Shown: piece by piece, positions 17,585-27,176 of the stretch | How the letters are laid out: each line of letters starts with the position of its first letter | Position numbering within the stretch: the stretch's first letter is position 1 | Origin: JBEBXQ01 sp040391535 | GTDB taxonomy: Bacteria; Bacteroidota; Bacteroidia; Cytophagales; Spirosomataceae | Direction: 5' to 3' | NCBI GenBank assembly: GCA_040391535.1 | Contig: JBEBXQ010000022.1 | Location: 1 to 46,057, forward strand | Length of the DNA: 46,057 bases | Made by a program: the position numbers and the translations under genes | Notes under the pieces: model-generated | The model's input: the letters and a program-made list of their open reading frames with translations, nothing else | What the model was told of the DNA's origin: nothing | The model's database searches: none

Positions 17585-20299
17585 ATGATAAAACATCTGC
17601 TGACTATCTGCTGCCTTCTGCTGACACTGCTTACTGCGGCTCAACCGGTTCCTGTACCTTCATCGCACTTTGGTTTCGCTATCGGTGATGATTATCAGCT
17701 GGCAAATTATACGCAGACAGAGGCCTATTTTAAGAAAGTAGCAGAAAATTCTGACCGGGTGAAACTGATGAACATCGGCACTACCGAAGAAGGCAGAAAT
17801 CAGTATATCATAGTGGTTACTTCTCCTGAAAACCATAAAAACCTGGCCGGCTATAAGGAAATTGCTCAGAAAATGGCCCGTGCAGAAGGGATTTCCCAGG
17901 AAGAGGCCCGGGTACTCGCCAAAAAAGGAAAACCTGTCGTATGGATTGACGGAGGATTACACTCTACTGAGATGGTCGGTACACATCAGCTCATCGAAAC
18001 ACTGTATCAGCTGGCATCCCGGACGGATGAGGAAACACTGGATATTCTGGATAAGGTTATTATTCTGCTGGCTCAGGTCAATCCGGACGGCCAGGAACTG
18101 GTGGCCAACTGGTACATGCAGGAACCCGATCTGACGAAACGGAATATGCGTACCCCTACCATGTACCATAAATACATTGGTCATGACAACAACAGGGATT
18201 TTTATATGATGAACATGAAGGAATCCACTCATATATCCATGCAGCAGTATGTAGAGTGGATGCCGCAGATTATCTATAACCATCATCAGACCGGTCCGAC
18301 AGGAACCGTACTGGCCGGGCCACCCTACCGCGACCCTTTCAATTTTGCTTATGACCCGTTACTGATCACGGGACTGGACGGAGTTGCTGCAGCCATGATT
18401 AACCGTTTGAACGTAGAAGACAAACCGGGTTATACACGCCTGAGTGGCTCCTATTACTCCACCTGGTGGAACGGAGGACTCCGAACCACCCCCTATTTTC
18501 ATAATATGATCGGAATTCTGACGGAAATAATCGGCGGACCGGCACCTTATAAAATGCCGCTGGCACCTCAGCGCCTTGTACCGGATAATGCTACGCCCAA
18601 TCCCGTCATTCCGCAAACATGGCATTTCAGGCAATCGATCGACTATTCTGTCTCGCTCAATTACTCGGTACTGAACTATGCGCGCCGGTTTGGCGATGAA
18701 CTTCTCTTTAACATTTATAAAATGGGTAAAAATGCCATTGACAAAGGCAACAGAGATCATTGGACGCTCTTACCCAAACGTGCCGAAGAAATCAGGGAAC
18801 TGTCGGCAAAAGCAAACCCGGGTGCTGCAGCTGTCCGTGGTGCTGAACTGACCGTTCCTCAGCAATATTATGATTCGGTTTATAAAAATCCGGCCTTACG
18901 TGACCCCCGTGGTTTCATTATTTCAGCCGGTCAGACTGACTTTCATACCGCCATTCAGTTTGTGAATGCATTGATCAAATCAGGTATTCAGGTTCATAAG
19001 GCGACCGCGGATTTTGAAGTGGAAGGGAAAAAATACCCTGCGGGTTCTTTTATTATTAAAACCGCACAAGCTTTCCGTCCGCATGTGATGGATATGTTTG
19101 AACCACAGAATCACCCTAATGATTTTCAATATCCCGGCGGGCCGCCTGTTCGTCCGTATGATGCAGCCGGCTGGACGCTCGCTTACCAGATGGGATTTCA
19201 GTTTGACCGGATTATCAATGGTTTTGACGGTCCTTTCAAAGCATTACCCTACGGAGAATTACAAACGCCTGAACTACGGGAAGTCGCCACATCTAAAAAC
19301 GGATATATAGTAAGCGGACATACCAATATTGCCTTCCGGGCAGTCAATCTTTTATTAAAAGAAGGACTGGAAGTATATCGTACAGAGCAGGCACAGGAAG
19401 GTATCAGTGCCGGATCATTTTATGTACCTTCAAAAGCCGGACCTGCCCTGAAAAAGCTTGTCAGTAAAACCGGGATAACATGGAATGCGGCACCCCGGAA
19501 ACCCACCCACCTGAAACCGGTTAAACCCGCCCGCATTGCTCTGTTTGACTATTACGGCGGCTCTATGCCTTCCGGATGGGTCCGCTGGCTGCTGGAACAA
19601 TACGATTATGATTTTCAGCTTATTTATCCACAGGAAATCGACAAAGGTAATCTGAGAGAAAAGTATGATATCATTCTGTTTATAAGCGGAGGAGTACCTG
19701 CTTATAACCCCGATGCTGCCAAAAGCAATACTCCTCCGGCCACTTCCAACAATACAATCCCTGAGCAATTCAGGCACATGTCCGGCACTTTATCCCCTGA
19801 TCAATCCATTGCATCGCTGAAAACCTTTGCAGAAGCCGGAGGAACCCTTTTTACGGTAGGAAGCAGTACCTCCCTGGCTTATCATTTAGGTCTGCCGGTA
19901 AAAAACGGATTAACAGAGCTGTCACGTGAAGGGAAAGAACAAGCGCTGGCAGGAGAAAAATATTATATCCCGGGCAGTATTCTGCAGGTCAGAACGGATA
20001 CAACCCTGCTCTCTGCAAGAGGAATGAGCTCACACATCAACGTGATGTTCAATAACAATCCCGTATTTCAGCTCACACCTGAAGCCACATTAAGAGGAGT
20101 TCAACCCATTGCCTGGTTTGATACCGAAAAACCTTTGCAAAGTGGCTGGGCATGGGGACAAGCCCATTTATTCAACAAAATAGCAGCATTTGAAGCACCG
20201 CTGGGTGCAGGAAAATTCTATGCGTTCGGTCCTGAAATTACTTTCAGGGCACAATCTCACGGAACCTTCCGGTTTTTATTTAACCAGTTGTATCAATAG
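17585..20299 (+). CDS. Secreted M14-family zinc carboxypeptidase-like protein
   Basis: A 904-residue exported protein (signal peptide 1-19, ending TAA before Gln). The M14 metallopeptidase domain is about 35-345: the zinc motif HSTE places H126 and E129, a third ligand is H233 or H234 in YNHHQTGP, NPDG at 166-169 and DNNRDF at 201-206 are the substrate-binding blocks, and the catalytic Glu is probably E314 in ILTEIIGG. The C-terminal half (about 640-900) contains a glutamine-amidotransferase/ThuA-like fold segment (RIALFDYYGGSMPSGWVRWLLEQ, DIILFISGGVP), typical of the large Bacteroidota M14 proteins. It probably trims peptides in the periplasm or outside the cell. All catalytic residues are present. 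Confidence 0.9.
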   Translation: MIKHLLTICCLLLTLLTAAQPVPVPSSHFGFAIGDDYQLANYTQTEAYFKKVAENSDRVKLMNIGTTEEGRNQYIIVVTSPENHKNLAGYKEIAQKMARAEGISQEEARVLAKKGKPVVWIDGGLHSTEMVGTHQLIETLYQLASRTDEETLDILDKVIILLAQVNPDGQELVANWYMQEPDLTKRNMRTPTMYHKYIGHDNNRDFYMMNMKESTHISMQQYVEWMPQIIYNHHQTGPTGTVLAGPPYRDPFNFAYDPLLITGLDGVAAAMINRLNVEDKPGYTRLSGSYYSTWWNGGLRTTPYFHNMIGILTEIIGGPAPYKMPLAPQRLVPDNATPNPVIPQTWHFRQSIDYSVSLNYSVLNYARRFGDELLFNIYKMGKNAIDKGNRDHWTLLPKRAEEIRELSAKANPGAAAVRGAELTVPQQYYDSVYKNPALRDPRGFIISAGQTDFHTAIQFVNALIKSGIQVHKATADFEVEGKKYPAGSFIIKTAQAFRPHVMDMFEPQNHPNDFQYPGGPPVRPYDAAGWTLAYQMGFQFDRIINGFDGPFKALPYGELQTPELREVATSKNGYIVSGHTNIAFRAVNLLLKEGLEVYRTEQAQEGISAGSFYVPSKAGPALKKLVSKTGITWNAAPRKPTHLKPVKPARIALFDYYGGSMPSGWVRWLLEQYDYDFQLIYPQEIDKGNLREKYDIILFISGGVPAYNPDAAKSNTPPATSNNTIPEQFRHMSGTLSPDQSIASLKTFAEAGGTLFTVGSSTSLAYHLGLPVKNGLTELSREGKEQALAGEKYYIPGSILQVRTDTTLLSARGMSSHINVMFNNNPVFQLTPEATLRGVQPIAWFDTEKPLQSGWAWGQAHLFNKIAAFEAPLGAGKFYAFGPEITFRAQSHGTFRFLFNQLYQ

Positions 20300-20307
20300 A
20301 TAAATTC

Positions 20308-20359
20308 ATATCAGACAATGACAGTATCCCGGATAAACGGAACGATCATTGTCTGATAT
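20308..20359. terminator. Stem-loop between convergent M14 and cupin genes
   Basis: A perfect 14-bp stem (ATATCAGACAATGA / TCATTGTCTGATAT) with a 24-nt loop fills the 64-base gap between two convergent genes. T-tracts are weak on both strands, so bidirectional termination is inferred mainly from placement. Confidence 0.5.
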
Positions 20360-20363
20360 AACT

Positions 20364-21227
20364 TTAAGCCCTTTCATATTGCCGGAGTGTTTTGCTGGCG
20401 TTATGATAAGCCGTCTTCAGTTTATACTGATACCACTTATCTTTAAAGACTTTCCGCATAGCATAATCAAAATTGCGGATCAGTACCAGATTTCTGAAAC
20501 CTTCCAGCCTGTCGGTGGCGGAAGAAGAAACAGCCCTGACACTCACAGAATAGCCTCCGGTCTGATATTGAATATAATGCCAGTATCCGGCAGGCATAAA
20601 TACCGTTTCTCCAAAACCAATCGTACATTCCCAGCCTTCGAGATACTTTAATGCAGGAAATTTTTCGTAATCCGGATTTTTCAAATCTGCGATCCCGTGA
20701 AAATTATAGGGCAATCTATACAACAGGGGAGATTGTTCCTTTGGAAAAAGATAAACCTTTTTAAGACCTTCAAATTGTGTCAGAAAAACATGAGACATAT
20801 CAATATCGTAATGATAACGGGTGCTTGACCCTTCTGCGCCAAAAAACATCAGCGGAAGCCACGTCACCAGATTATCAACAATTTTATTGAAGTGAAGCTG
20901 CTTTCTGAGTTCGGGTTTTTCCAGCAGCAGATTAAAAAGAAACAAACGTTGCTCAGAAGGTCCCCCCTGAATAATATCCAGATATTCACGGAATGGCATC
21001 TTCAATTCAGGGTCGCTGCTCAGTTTATCTTTATGCGCATTTTCACTGCCATGAACATCCACCAGGTGATCTCCGGCGAGTTCCTTAAAATAATCGTAAT
21101 TCCAGGTATCCAACGCAGGCCCTCCTATAAAATCTTTCAGGACAACCGGTGTTTTTGTCCGTACATACCTGTCTGTAAATTCCTTCCTGGAAAGTCCTGA
21201 TACTGTTTCAAGTGCTTGTAACTTCAT
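20364..21227 (-). CDS. Cupin-like / JmjC-type Fe(II)/2-oxoglutarate-dependent oxygenase
   Basis: A 287-residue cytoplasmic protein of the cupin_8 (JmjC, FIH-like) family. The N-terminal part has the TKTPVVLKDFIGG motif common to the family (25-36). Metal ligands are visible: H139 and D141 in RYHYDID and the distal H217 in PAGYWHYIQY; K157 in GLKKVYLFP is a likely 2-oxoglutarate ligand. The set is complete, so an active hydroxylase is plausible. Substrates of bacterial members are mostly unknown (proteins, tRNA or small molecules). It is a single-gene unit with its own promoter (21262-21289), transcribed toward the M14 gene. Confidence 0.88.
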   Translation of the reverse strand: MKLQALETVSGLSRKEFTDRYVRTKTPVVLKDFIGGPALDTWNYDYFKELAGDHLVDVHGSENAHKDKLSSDPELKMPFREYLDIIQGGPSEQRLFLFNLLLEKPELRKQLHFNKIVDNLVTWLPLMFFGAEGSSTRYHYDIDMSHVFLTQFEGLKKVYLFPKEQSPLLYRLPYNFHGIADLKNPDYEKFPALKYLEGWECTIGFGETVFMPAGYWHYIQYQTGGYSVSVRAVSSSATDRLEGFRNLVLIRNFDYAMRKVFKDKWYQYKLKTAYHNASKTLRQYERA

Positions 21228-21261
21228 AATTTCAATCCTGAAGATCGTATAAAATCAAAAA

Positions 21262-21289
21262 CAAAGGTACTTAATTTCAAACTATACAA
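21262..21289 (-). promoter_or_regulatory. Bacteroidota-type promoter of the cupin/JmjC gene
   Basis: Read on the minus strand: TTG (21289-21287), a 17-base spacer, then TACCTTTG (21269-21262), a full match to TTG-N17-23-TAnnTTTG. Transcription would start near 21256, leaving a leader of about 30 bases before the start codon at 21227. The rest of 21228-21521 holds only AT-rich sequence and a small hairpin at 21421-21438. Confidence 0.6.
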
Positions 21290-21521
21290 TTCCGATAGAC
21301 TAAATAATTCAACAAATTAAACTGATAAACCATTAAAATTCATGATTTAAATAAATTATTCCATGCTATTGCTGACATAAATCTGTTATTCTTCCCCTAT
21401 CATACCTAACCTGCGAATGCGAAAATTCAGAAATTTTCTTATTTATTAAAAAAATTTCAAAAATGTACTTATTTTTAAAAATCACCTCGTTTTACACGTA
21501 AATCACATATTCTTAAAACAA

Positions 21522-22559
21522 ATGAAATCATCAAGACGCACTTTTCTTAGGTCCTCCATTCTGACAGGCTCACTGGCAGGGTTTTCACCCATTGCTTTCG
21601 CTAAAAAAATATCCAGGAATGCCCCCCTTGTCGTTTCCACCTGGGATAGCGGAACCATATCAAATGGTGCTGCCTGGCCTGTCCTGGAAAATGGAGGGAA
21701 GGCAATCGACGCGGTTGAACAGGCTGCCATCGCCATTGAAAACGATATTAACTGTTGTGTGGGACTGGGCGGGAATCCTGACCGCGAAGGTTTTGTCACA
21801 CTGGATGCCTGTATCATGGACGAAAAAGCAAACTGCGGATCGGTTATGTTTCTGGAAAGAATCAAACACCCGGTTTCAGTAGCAAGAAAAATTATGGAAA
21901 CTACGCCTCATGTAATACTTGCAGGAACCGGTGCCCAGCAATTTGCAGTGGCCAATGGTTTTTCACTGGAAAAGCAGGAACTTTCTCCGGATGCAGAAGA
22001 AGCCTATAAGAAATGGCTGGTCAAATCAGAATACAAACCGGTGATCAATATTGAAAACCAGATTCCGAACCGGAAAGGAAACGGCCCTTTTGCACCAAAC
22101 TTATTTGACGACGGATCGTTCAATCATGATACCATGGGTACTATTGCACTGGATAAGAAAGGAAACCTGTCAGGTATGTGTACTACCAGTGGAATGGGTT
22201 TTAAAATGAGAGGGCGCGTGGGAGATTCCCCTATCATTGGCTCTGGATTATTTGTAGATAACGAAGTAGGCGCCGCTACCTGTTCAGGGCAAGGTGAGGA
22301 AGTTATCCGTATCTGCGGGACACATCTCGTTGTTGAATTGATGCGCAACGGTGATTCCCCATACAATGCCTGTAAAAAGGCTGTGGAAAGAATCGTAAAA
22401 CGTGACCCTGCCCGTGCCAGGGAATTCCAGGTAGGTTTTATCGCCATCAGCAAAAATGGTGAAACAGGCGCTTATGCTGTACAACCCGGCTTTAATTATA
22501 CTGTTTCTGACAGCCGCCGCCAGGGAGAGATTTTCAATGCGGATAGTTATTTCTCGTAA
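21522..22559 (+). CDS. N4-(beta-N-acetylglucosaminyl)-L-asparaginase-like Ntn hydrolase, Tat-exported
   Basis: A 345-residue precursor beginning with a twin-arginine signal (SRRTFLR at 4-10, hydrophobic stretch to about 27). The family signature is complete: the HDTMGTIALD segment places the N-terminal nucleophile Thr204, exposed by autocleavage before it, and GRVGDSPIIGSGLFVDNEVGAATCSGQGEE (231-260, given only by its ends and key residues R232, D235, G258) lines the active site. Glycosylasparaginases cut the GlcNAc-Asn bond of N-glycopeptides; related isoaspartyl peptidases are less likely because of the GDSPIIG form. Export suggests action on glycoprotein fragments in the periplasm. Single-gene unit. 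Confidence 0.9.
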   Translation: MKSSRRTFLRSSILTGSLAGFSPIAFAKKISRNAPLVVSTWDSGTISNGAAWPVLENGGKAIDAVEQAAIAIENDINCCVGLGGNPDREGFVTLDACIMDEKANCGSVMFLERIKHPVSVARKIMETTPHVILAGTGAQQFAVANGFSLEKQELSPDAEEAYKKWLVKSEYKPVINIENQIPNRKGNGPFAPNLFDDGSFNHDTMGTIALDKKGNLSGMCTTSGMGFKMRGRVGDSPIIGSGLFVDNEVGAATCSGQGEEVIRICGTHLVVELMRNGDSPYNACKKAVERIVKRDPARAREFQVGFIAISKNGETGAYAVQPGFNYTVSDSRRQGEIFNADSYFS

Positions 22560-22588
22560 AACGATGGTCGCGTTAAGGGTTTGATATT

Positions 22589-22617
22589 TTCAACCCGGCT
22601 GACCGGGCCGGGTTGAA
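22589..22617 (+). terminator. GC-rich stem-loop after the glycosylasparaginase gene
   Basis: An 11-bp perfect stem (TTCAACCCGGC / GCCGGGTTGAA) with a 7-nt loop starts 30 bases past the stop codon. There is no T-tract after it, so termination is plausible but not proven. Confidence 0.45.
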
Positions 22618-22703
22618 GGTGACACGATGCCGCCAAGGTCCGGCAAAAGATTTACTTCCTATCATTTCTATCTGCTTTATGTGCATATAATCAGATAATT
22701 AGC

Positions 22704-22736
22704 TACTTTTGTAAACCTGCCGATCCTATCGGCAGG
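22704..22736 (+). promoter_or_regulatory. Candidate -7 element and hairpin before the outer-membrane barrel gene
   Basis: TACTTTTG at 22704-22711 matches the Bacteroidota -7 consensus, but no TTG lies at the proper distance upstream. It is followed at once by a perfect 9-bp hairpin (CCTGCCGAT-cct-ATCGGCAGG, 22716-22736), which would sit at the very 5' end of the transcript or act as an operator. Confidence 0.4.
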
Positions 22737-22840
22737 ACAAATATTTCTTCCGTTGTTAAATCCTGCGGATCTCCGGGTTAGTCCGTTATTTTATCCGAAA
22801 GCTTACGGCCGGCTTCAAATCATTTCTTAACCGCACAACC

Positions 22841-25237
22841 ATGAAAAACTTCCTTTTATTCATATTGTTTTTCCCTTTTTATTCACTTGCACAAAGTACA
22901 GGTGACAAATACCGGATTAAAGGCATTCTTACTGATCATAATGACCAGGCGATACCTTTCGGAGCTGTTTCTCTGCATTTGCAGGCTGATTCATCGTTAG
23001 TGGATGGCACATTGTCTGAAGAATCCGGAGTGTTTGAAATATCTGCTTTGGCCGGAAGCTATTATCTGAAAATCAATATTATTTCATTCAAAGAGCATCT
23101 CGTCAGCAATGTCAGGGTAACCGACAAGGATATTGATCTGGGTAAAATAATACTTTCAAGTGACTCTCAAATGCTGGATGAAGTAATTATTACCGGCGAA
23201 AAAAGTCAGATGCAGCTGGATCTTGACAAAAGGGTTTTTAATGTAGGCACCGATCTTGCCAATATCGGAGGTACTGCAGCGGATATTCTTGATAACATTC
23301 CTTCAGTAACGGTTGACCCCGAAGGTGTGGTAAGTCTCAGAGGTAGTGAAAACGTAAGAATTCTGATTGACGGACGGCCTTCAGGGCTCACCGGCATTGG
23401 TAGTCCCGACGCCCTTCGGCTTTTGCAGGGCAATATGATTGAGCGGGTTGAAGTCATTACCAACCCTTCGTCCCGGTATGATGCAGAAGGCGAAGTGGGG
23501 ATTATTAATATTGTTCTGAAAAAAAATATCAGGTACGGGTTGAATGGCTCTTTTACTGCTAATTGGGGCAATCCGCTTGGCTATGGCGGTAGTTTTGACG
23601 TAAGTTTTCGTAAAAACAAATTCAACCTCTTTTCCAGCTACGGCTATAATTATCGCTCCACACGGGGTTCGGGGTCTTCTTTTCAGCGTTTCAGCGAAAC
23701 CGACTCCGTTTTTTCCTATTCTGAAAACAGTACCCGTATGCGGGGTGGCCATGCACATAACCTCCGTGCCGGGGCCGACTACTATCTGAATGAACAAAAT
23801 ATCCTGACCGCCGCTGTACTGTACAGGACCGGACGCGGGCGTAATACCAGCAGCTACACCTTTAATGATTATGACAATACACAGTCGCTGGTACAGACAA
23901 CGGTACGGAACGAAGTAGAACGCGAACCGGAAAATACAGTAGAAACTTCCCTTTCTTACCGTAAAGAATTTGACAGAAAAGGGCAGCTTTTTACTGTTGA
24001 TTTTAAATTTATTGACAATCAGGAACTGGAGCTGGCTGATTTCCGCCAAACTTTTTCAGGCGCTGAAAACGATCTTTTACAGCGATCCGGCAATACAGAA
24101 TACGAAAAAAACCTGTTGCTTCAGGCCGACTACGTACATCCGTTCAGTGAAAAAGGAAAATGGGAAACCGGGCTGAAAAGCACCTCGCGCACACTCCGGA
24201 ATAAATTTCTGGTAGAAGAACAGAACGAATTTTCAGATTGGGAAATTCTGCCTCAATTTGATAATAACCTGGTATACCGGGAGAATATTCATGCCGCCTA
24301 CCTCATGGCAGGGGAGCAATTCGGTAAATTTTCTGTACAGGCTGGATTAAGAGGGGAACTTTCGGACATACAAACTGAACTGCCTGATCTGAAACAAAAA
24401 GACAATCAGTCGTATTTTAATCTTTTCCCGAGCGTCCATTTTTCCTACGAATTATCACAAAGTAAATCATTACAGCTGAGTTACAGCCGCCGGTTGAGCC
24501 GTCCGGGTTTCCGTGACCTCCTGCCCTTTTCAGGGTTCAGCAATAACCGGTCCATTCGTATGGGGAATCCGCTGCTCCGCCCTGAATATACCAATTCCCT
24601 GGAGGCGGGGCAACTCATCAACTGGAACAGCGGCTCCCTGCTTACCAGTTTTTACTATCGCCACCGGACCGGGGTTATTGAAAGGATCACCATGGTAGAT
24701 TCACTCGGACTCAGTCATATTTATCCTGTTAATATGGCCAGACAAAACGCCTATGGTCTGGAACTGAACGCATCCAATAACATTCAGAACTGGTGGAGAA
24801 TCAACGCCAATTTCAATTTTTACAGAGCCATAACCAGCGGAAATTATCTGGATAAGTCTTATGGCAGTGATACCTATACCTGGACGAGCCGGGTAACTTC
24901 CAAAATGACTCTTTTCCGTGGTCTTGACTTTCAGGCCGGCATCAATTATCGCGGAGCACAGAATATTCTGCAAGGCCGCAGGCTTCCTTCCTACAGTGTA
25001 GATCTGGCATTGGCAAAAGACATTCTGAAAGGGAACGGCACGGTTACTTTCAGTGTACGGGATCTTTTCCAGACACGACGCTGGAGAACCATTCTCGAAG
25101 AGCCCGGATATTATTCCAATTCAAATAATCAATGGAGTGTGCGGCAGTTTCAGGTCACGTTTAATTTCCGGCTCAACCGTAGCAAGGAAAACCGCAACAC
25201 AGAAAATAACAGTGGCGGTATGGAAGACGAAGGCTGA
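22841..25237 (+). CDS. TonB-receptor-like outer-membrane beta-barrel protein (OMP_b-brl_3 family)
   Basis: A 798-residue outer-membrane protein. Signal peptide 1-17 (ends SLAQ), a CarboxypepD-regulatory-like beta-sandwich about 25-110, a TonB-box-like MLDEVIITGEK near 110-120, then a plug-like domain with ADILDNIPSVTVDPEGVVSLRGSENVRILIDGRP and ERVEVITNPSSRYDAEGEVGIINI. The remaining 550 residues form the barrel, ending in a strand QVTFNFRLNRS with a short polar tail. It is not a SusC: the motif set is that of the outer membrane beta-barrel family found beside peptidases and regulators in Bacteroidota. The ligand is unknown. There is no SusD partner next to it. Confidence 0.88.
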   Translation: MKNFLLFILFFPFYSLAQSTGDKYRIKGILTDHNDQAIPFGAVSLHLQADSSLVDGTLSEESGVFEISALAGSYYLKINIISFKEHLVSNVRVTDKDIDLGKIILSSDSQMLDEVIITGEKSQMQLDLDKRVFNVGTDLANIGGTAADILDNIPSVTVDPEGVVSLRGSENVRILIDGRPSGLTGIGSPDALRLLQGNMIERVEVITNPSSRYDAEGEVGIINIVLKKNIRYGLNGSFTANWGNPLGYGGSFDVSFRKNKFNLFSSYGYNYRSTRGSGSSFQRFSETDSVFSYSENSTRMRGGHAHNLRAGADYYLNEQNILTAAVLYRTGRGRNTSSYTFNDYDNTQSLVQTTVRNEVEREPENTVETSLSYRKEFDRKGQLFTVDFKFIDNQELELADFRQTFSGAENDLLQRSGNTEYEKNLLLQADYVHPFSEKGKWETGLKSTSRTLRNKFLVEEQNEFSDWEILPQFDNNLVYRENIHAAYLMAGEQFGKFSVQAGLRGELSDIQTELPDLKQKDNQSYFNLFPSVHFSYELSQSKSLQLSYSRRLSRPGFRDLLPFSGFSNNRSIRMGNPLLRPEYTNSLEAGQLINWNSGSLLTSFYYRHRTGVIERITMVDSLGLSHIYPVNMARQNAYGLELNASNNIQNWWRINANFNFYRAITSGNYLDKSYGSDTYTWTSRVTSKMTLFRGLDFQAGINYRGAQNILQGRRLPSYSVDLALAKDILKGNGTVTFSVRDLFQTRRWRTILEEPGYYSNSNNQWSVRQFQVTFNFRLNRSKENRNTENNSGGMEDEG

Positions 25238-25405
25238 TATTTACTATATAATCTTAGCATACTTTATAATCAACATTACCCACCTTTCAAAAATGACTTC
25301 ATTGTCATAGTAAATACGTGTTTGGTGCTTCTTTAGAATAGTATCAATTGCTGTTAATATCGTAATTAATAGCATACTTAATCTATTTAGCAATAAACCC
25401 GTTTT

Positions 25406-26107
25406 ATGAAACCGATTGTTCAAATTTCACTTGATCTTACGAATATTGACGAAGCGCTCGAGACCGCTGCCATGGCCATGCGGGCAGGTGTTGACTGGCT
25501 CGAAGCCGGTACTCCGCTGATTCTGGCTGAAGGCCTTCACGGTGTGCGCAAACTCAGGGAAGCTTTCCCCGGAGTGCCTATTGTCGCCGACCTTAAAACA
25601 ATGGATGGCGGCTACCTCGAAGCCGAAATGATGGCCAAAGCCGGAGCCACACATGTAGTCGTAATGGCCAGAGCCCATGCCGAAACGGTAAAATGTGTGG
25701 TTCAGGCAGGAAAAGATTTTGGTGTAAAGGTCATGGGTGACAACATGATTTCTGAAAATATGGTCGACGGCGCCAAATGGCTGGAAGATCTGGGTTGTGA
25801 TTATATCATCCATCATATCGGCTATGACGAACGTCGCGGAATTGCCGCTCAGGGCCTCCGTATGCCCAATCCGCTTGATCAGCTGCGTGAAGTGGTCAGT
25901 GCTGTAAAAGTACCCGTACAGGCTGTCGGCGGCCTCAGCCTTGAACAGGCAATCCAATGCCCTGCATATGGTGCGCCGCTGGTTGTACTCGGTGCGCCGT
26001 TAACGATCGATGCCGATTCGTTTAAGACAGCTGACGGCGATCTGGAAAGCTCACTTCGCCTCATCTGTGAAAAAATACATGCTTATGGCGATGTGTCCGT
26101 GGGCTAA
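25406..26107 (+). CDS. OMP-decarboxylase-superfamily enzyme (KGPDC/hexulose-phosphate synthase type)
   Basis: A 233-residue TIM barrel. The superfamily motif DxKxxD is present as D62-L-K64-T-M-D67, with E33 (WLEAGTP) and D10 (SLDLT) in the usual places and H136 in YIIHHIGYDERRG. 3-Keto-L-gulonate-6-phosphate decarboxylase (KGPDC) has an Arg three residues after this His; here it is Gly139, and HxGYDE resembles hexulose-6-phosphate synthase instead. Both enzymes use an Mg-stabilised enediolate of a ketose phosphate. It is the first gene of a four-gene unit (25406-28874) with two dehydrogenases and an isomerase-like barrel. No sugar kinase lies in the unit, so the phosphorylated substrate must arise elsewhere, or the enzyme acts on something else. 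Confidence 0.85.
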   Translation: MKPIVQISLDLTNIDEALETAAMAMRAGVDWLEAGTPLILAEGLHGVRKLREAFPGVPIVADLKTMDGGYLEAEMMAKAGATHVVVMARAHAETVKCVVQAGKDFGVKVMGDNMISENMVDGAKWLEDLGCDYIIHHIGYDERRGIAAQGLRMPNPLDQLREVVSAVKVPVQAVGGLSLEQAIQCPAYGAPLVVLGAPLTIDADSFKTADGDLESSLRLICEKIHAYGDVSVG

Positions 26108-26143
26108 TCATTAAAATTCATTTCAAAGAATAGTTCATTAACT

Positions 26144-27169
26144 ATGAAATCAGCCGCAGTTGTTAATTATGCTCCTGAAAAAGGATCTGTAGAAATAAGA
26201 GAAATTGATCGTCCGGATATCGGGGATGATGACGTATTGCTGGAAGTCGCCAATGTGGGAGTTTGCGGAAGTGATCTCCACCAATGGACTGCCGACCATA
26301 GCTGGCAGGTGAATTACCCGGTAGTATTAGGCCATGAATTCGGCGGGCATATCGCCGCATTGGGAAAAAACGTTACTTTCTGGAAAGAAGGCGACCGTGT
26401 AGTCAGTGAAACGGCTGCCGTGATCGACCCTAATAACCCCATGACCCGCGCAGGATTATATAATCTGGATCCTACCCGGAAAGGTTTCGGATACGGTGTG
26501 AATGGTGCCATGACCCGCTATGTCCGTGTGCCTGCGCGCTGCCTGCATAATGTTCCGGACGCATTACCCTTCGAACAGGCCTGTCTTACCGAGCCCTGCT
26601 GCGTAGCCTATAATGCCGTGGTTGAAAATACCAATATCAAGCCTGGCGACCGTGTCATTGTGCTGGGTCCCGGAACGATCGGCATCCTTTGCGCGGCCAT
26701 GGCCAGATTATGCGGTGCGGAAGTGGCGATTGTAGGATTGGAGAATGACCGGAAAAGAATTGAAATTGCTGCACAATACGGCGTTGAAGGTATTATCGGT
26801 GATGCAACAGAATGGGCCAGAAAACGCGACGGACTTGGTGCTGACTGTATCATCGACGCAGCCGGTTCAAGTATCACACTTAAAATTGCACTGGACCTGG
26901 TTCGTCCGAATGGCCGGATTTCTAAAGTGGGCTGGGGACCCCAGCCGTTAGGCTTCAGCCTGGATCCGCTGGTGCAGAAAAATATAACCTTACAAGGCAG
27001 TTTCAGCCATAACTGGCCGATATGGGAAAAAGTAATCGCCATGTTAGCCAGCGGACAACTTGATGTAAAACCTATTATAGGCGGAGTATGGCATATCAAT
27101 GACTGGCACGATGCCTTTGAAAAAATGCATAGCGGAGAAGTAGTAAAAAGCGTTCTGAGACCCGTCTGA
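26144..27169 (+). CDS. Zinc-type medium-chain alcohol/polyol dehydrogenase
   Basis: A 341-residue MDR enzyme. Catalytic zinc ligands are visible: C41 in GVCGSD, H64-E65 in LGHEFGG and probably E150 in LTEPCCV. The Rossmann fold begins VIVLGPGTIGIL (172-182). The loop that normally carries the four structural-zinc cysteines (about 90-120) contains none, so the structural zinc is lost. Closest known types are sorbitol/threonine-dehydrogenase-like polyol or sugar-acid dehydrogenases. It starts 36 bases after the decarboxylase gene and ends 7 bases before the SDR gene, indicating cotranscription and a shared pathway. Cofactor is probably NAD, with Glu200 at the end of the second strand (inference). 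Confidence 0.9.
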   Translation: MKSAAVVNYAPEKGSVEIREIDRPDIGDDDVLLEVANVGVCGSDLHQWTADHSWQVNYPVVLGHEFGGHIAALGKNVTFWKEGDRVVSETAAVIDPNNPMTRAGLYNLDPTRKGFGYGVNGAMTRYVRVPARCLHNVPDALPFEQACLTEPCCVAYNAVVENTNIKPGDRVIVLGPGTIGILCAAMARLCGAEVAIVGLENDRKRIEIAAQYGVEGIIGDATEWARKRDGLGADCIIDAAGSSITLKIALDLVRPNGRISKVGWGPQPLGFSLDPLVQKNITLQGSFSHNWPIWEKVIAMLASGQLDVKPIIGGVWHINDWHDAFEKMHSGEVVKSVLRPV

Positions 27170-27176
27170 TAACACC

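Noticed and set aside
23381..24049. 222-codon minus-strand frame inside the outer-membrane barrel gene
   Set aside because: It is antisense to a strong family match; composition is that of a shadow frame.
25239..25316. 10-bp inverted repeat (TATTTACTAT / ATAGTAAATA) upstream of the catabolic operon
   Set aside because: AT-rich, wide spacing and partly overlapping another small stem; too weak to call as terminator or operator.
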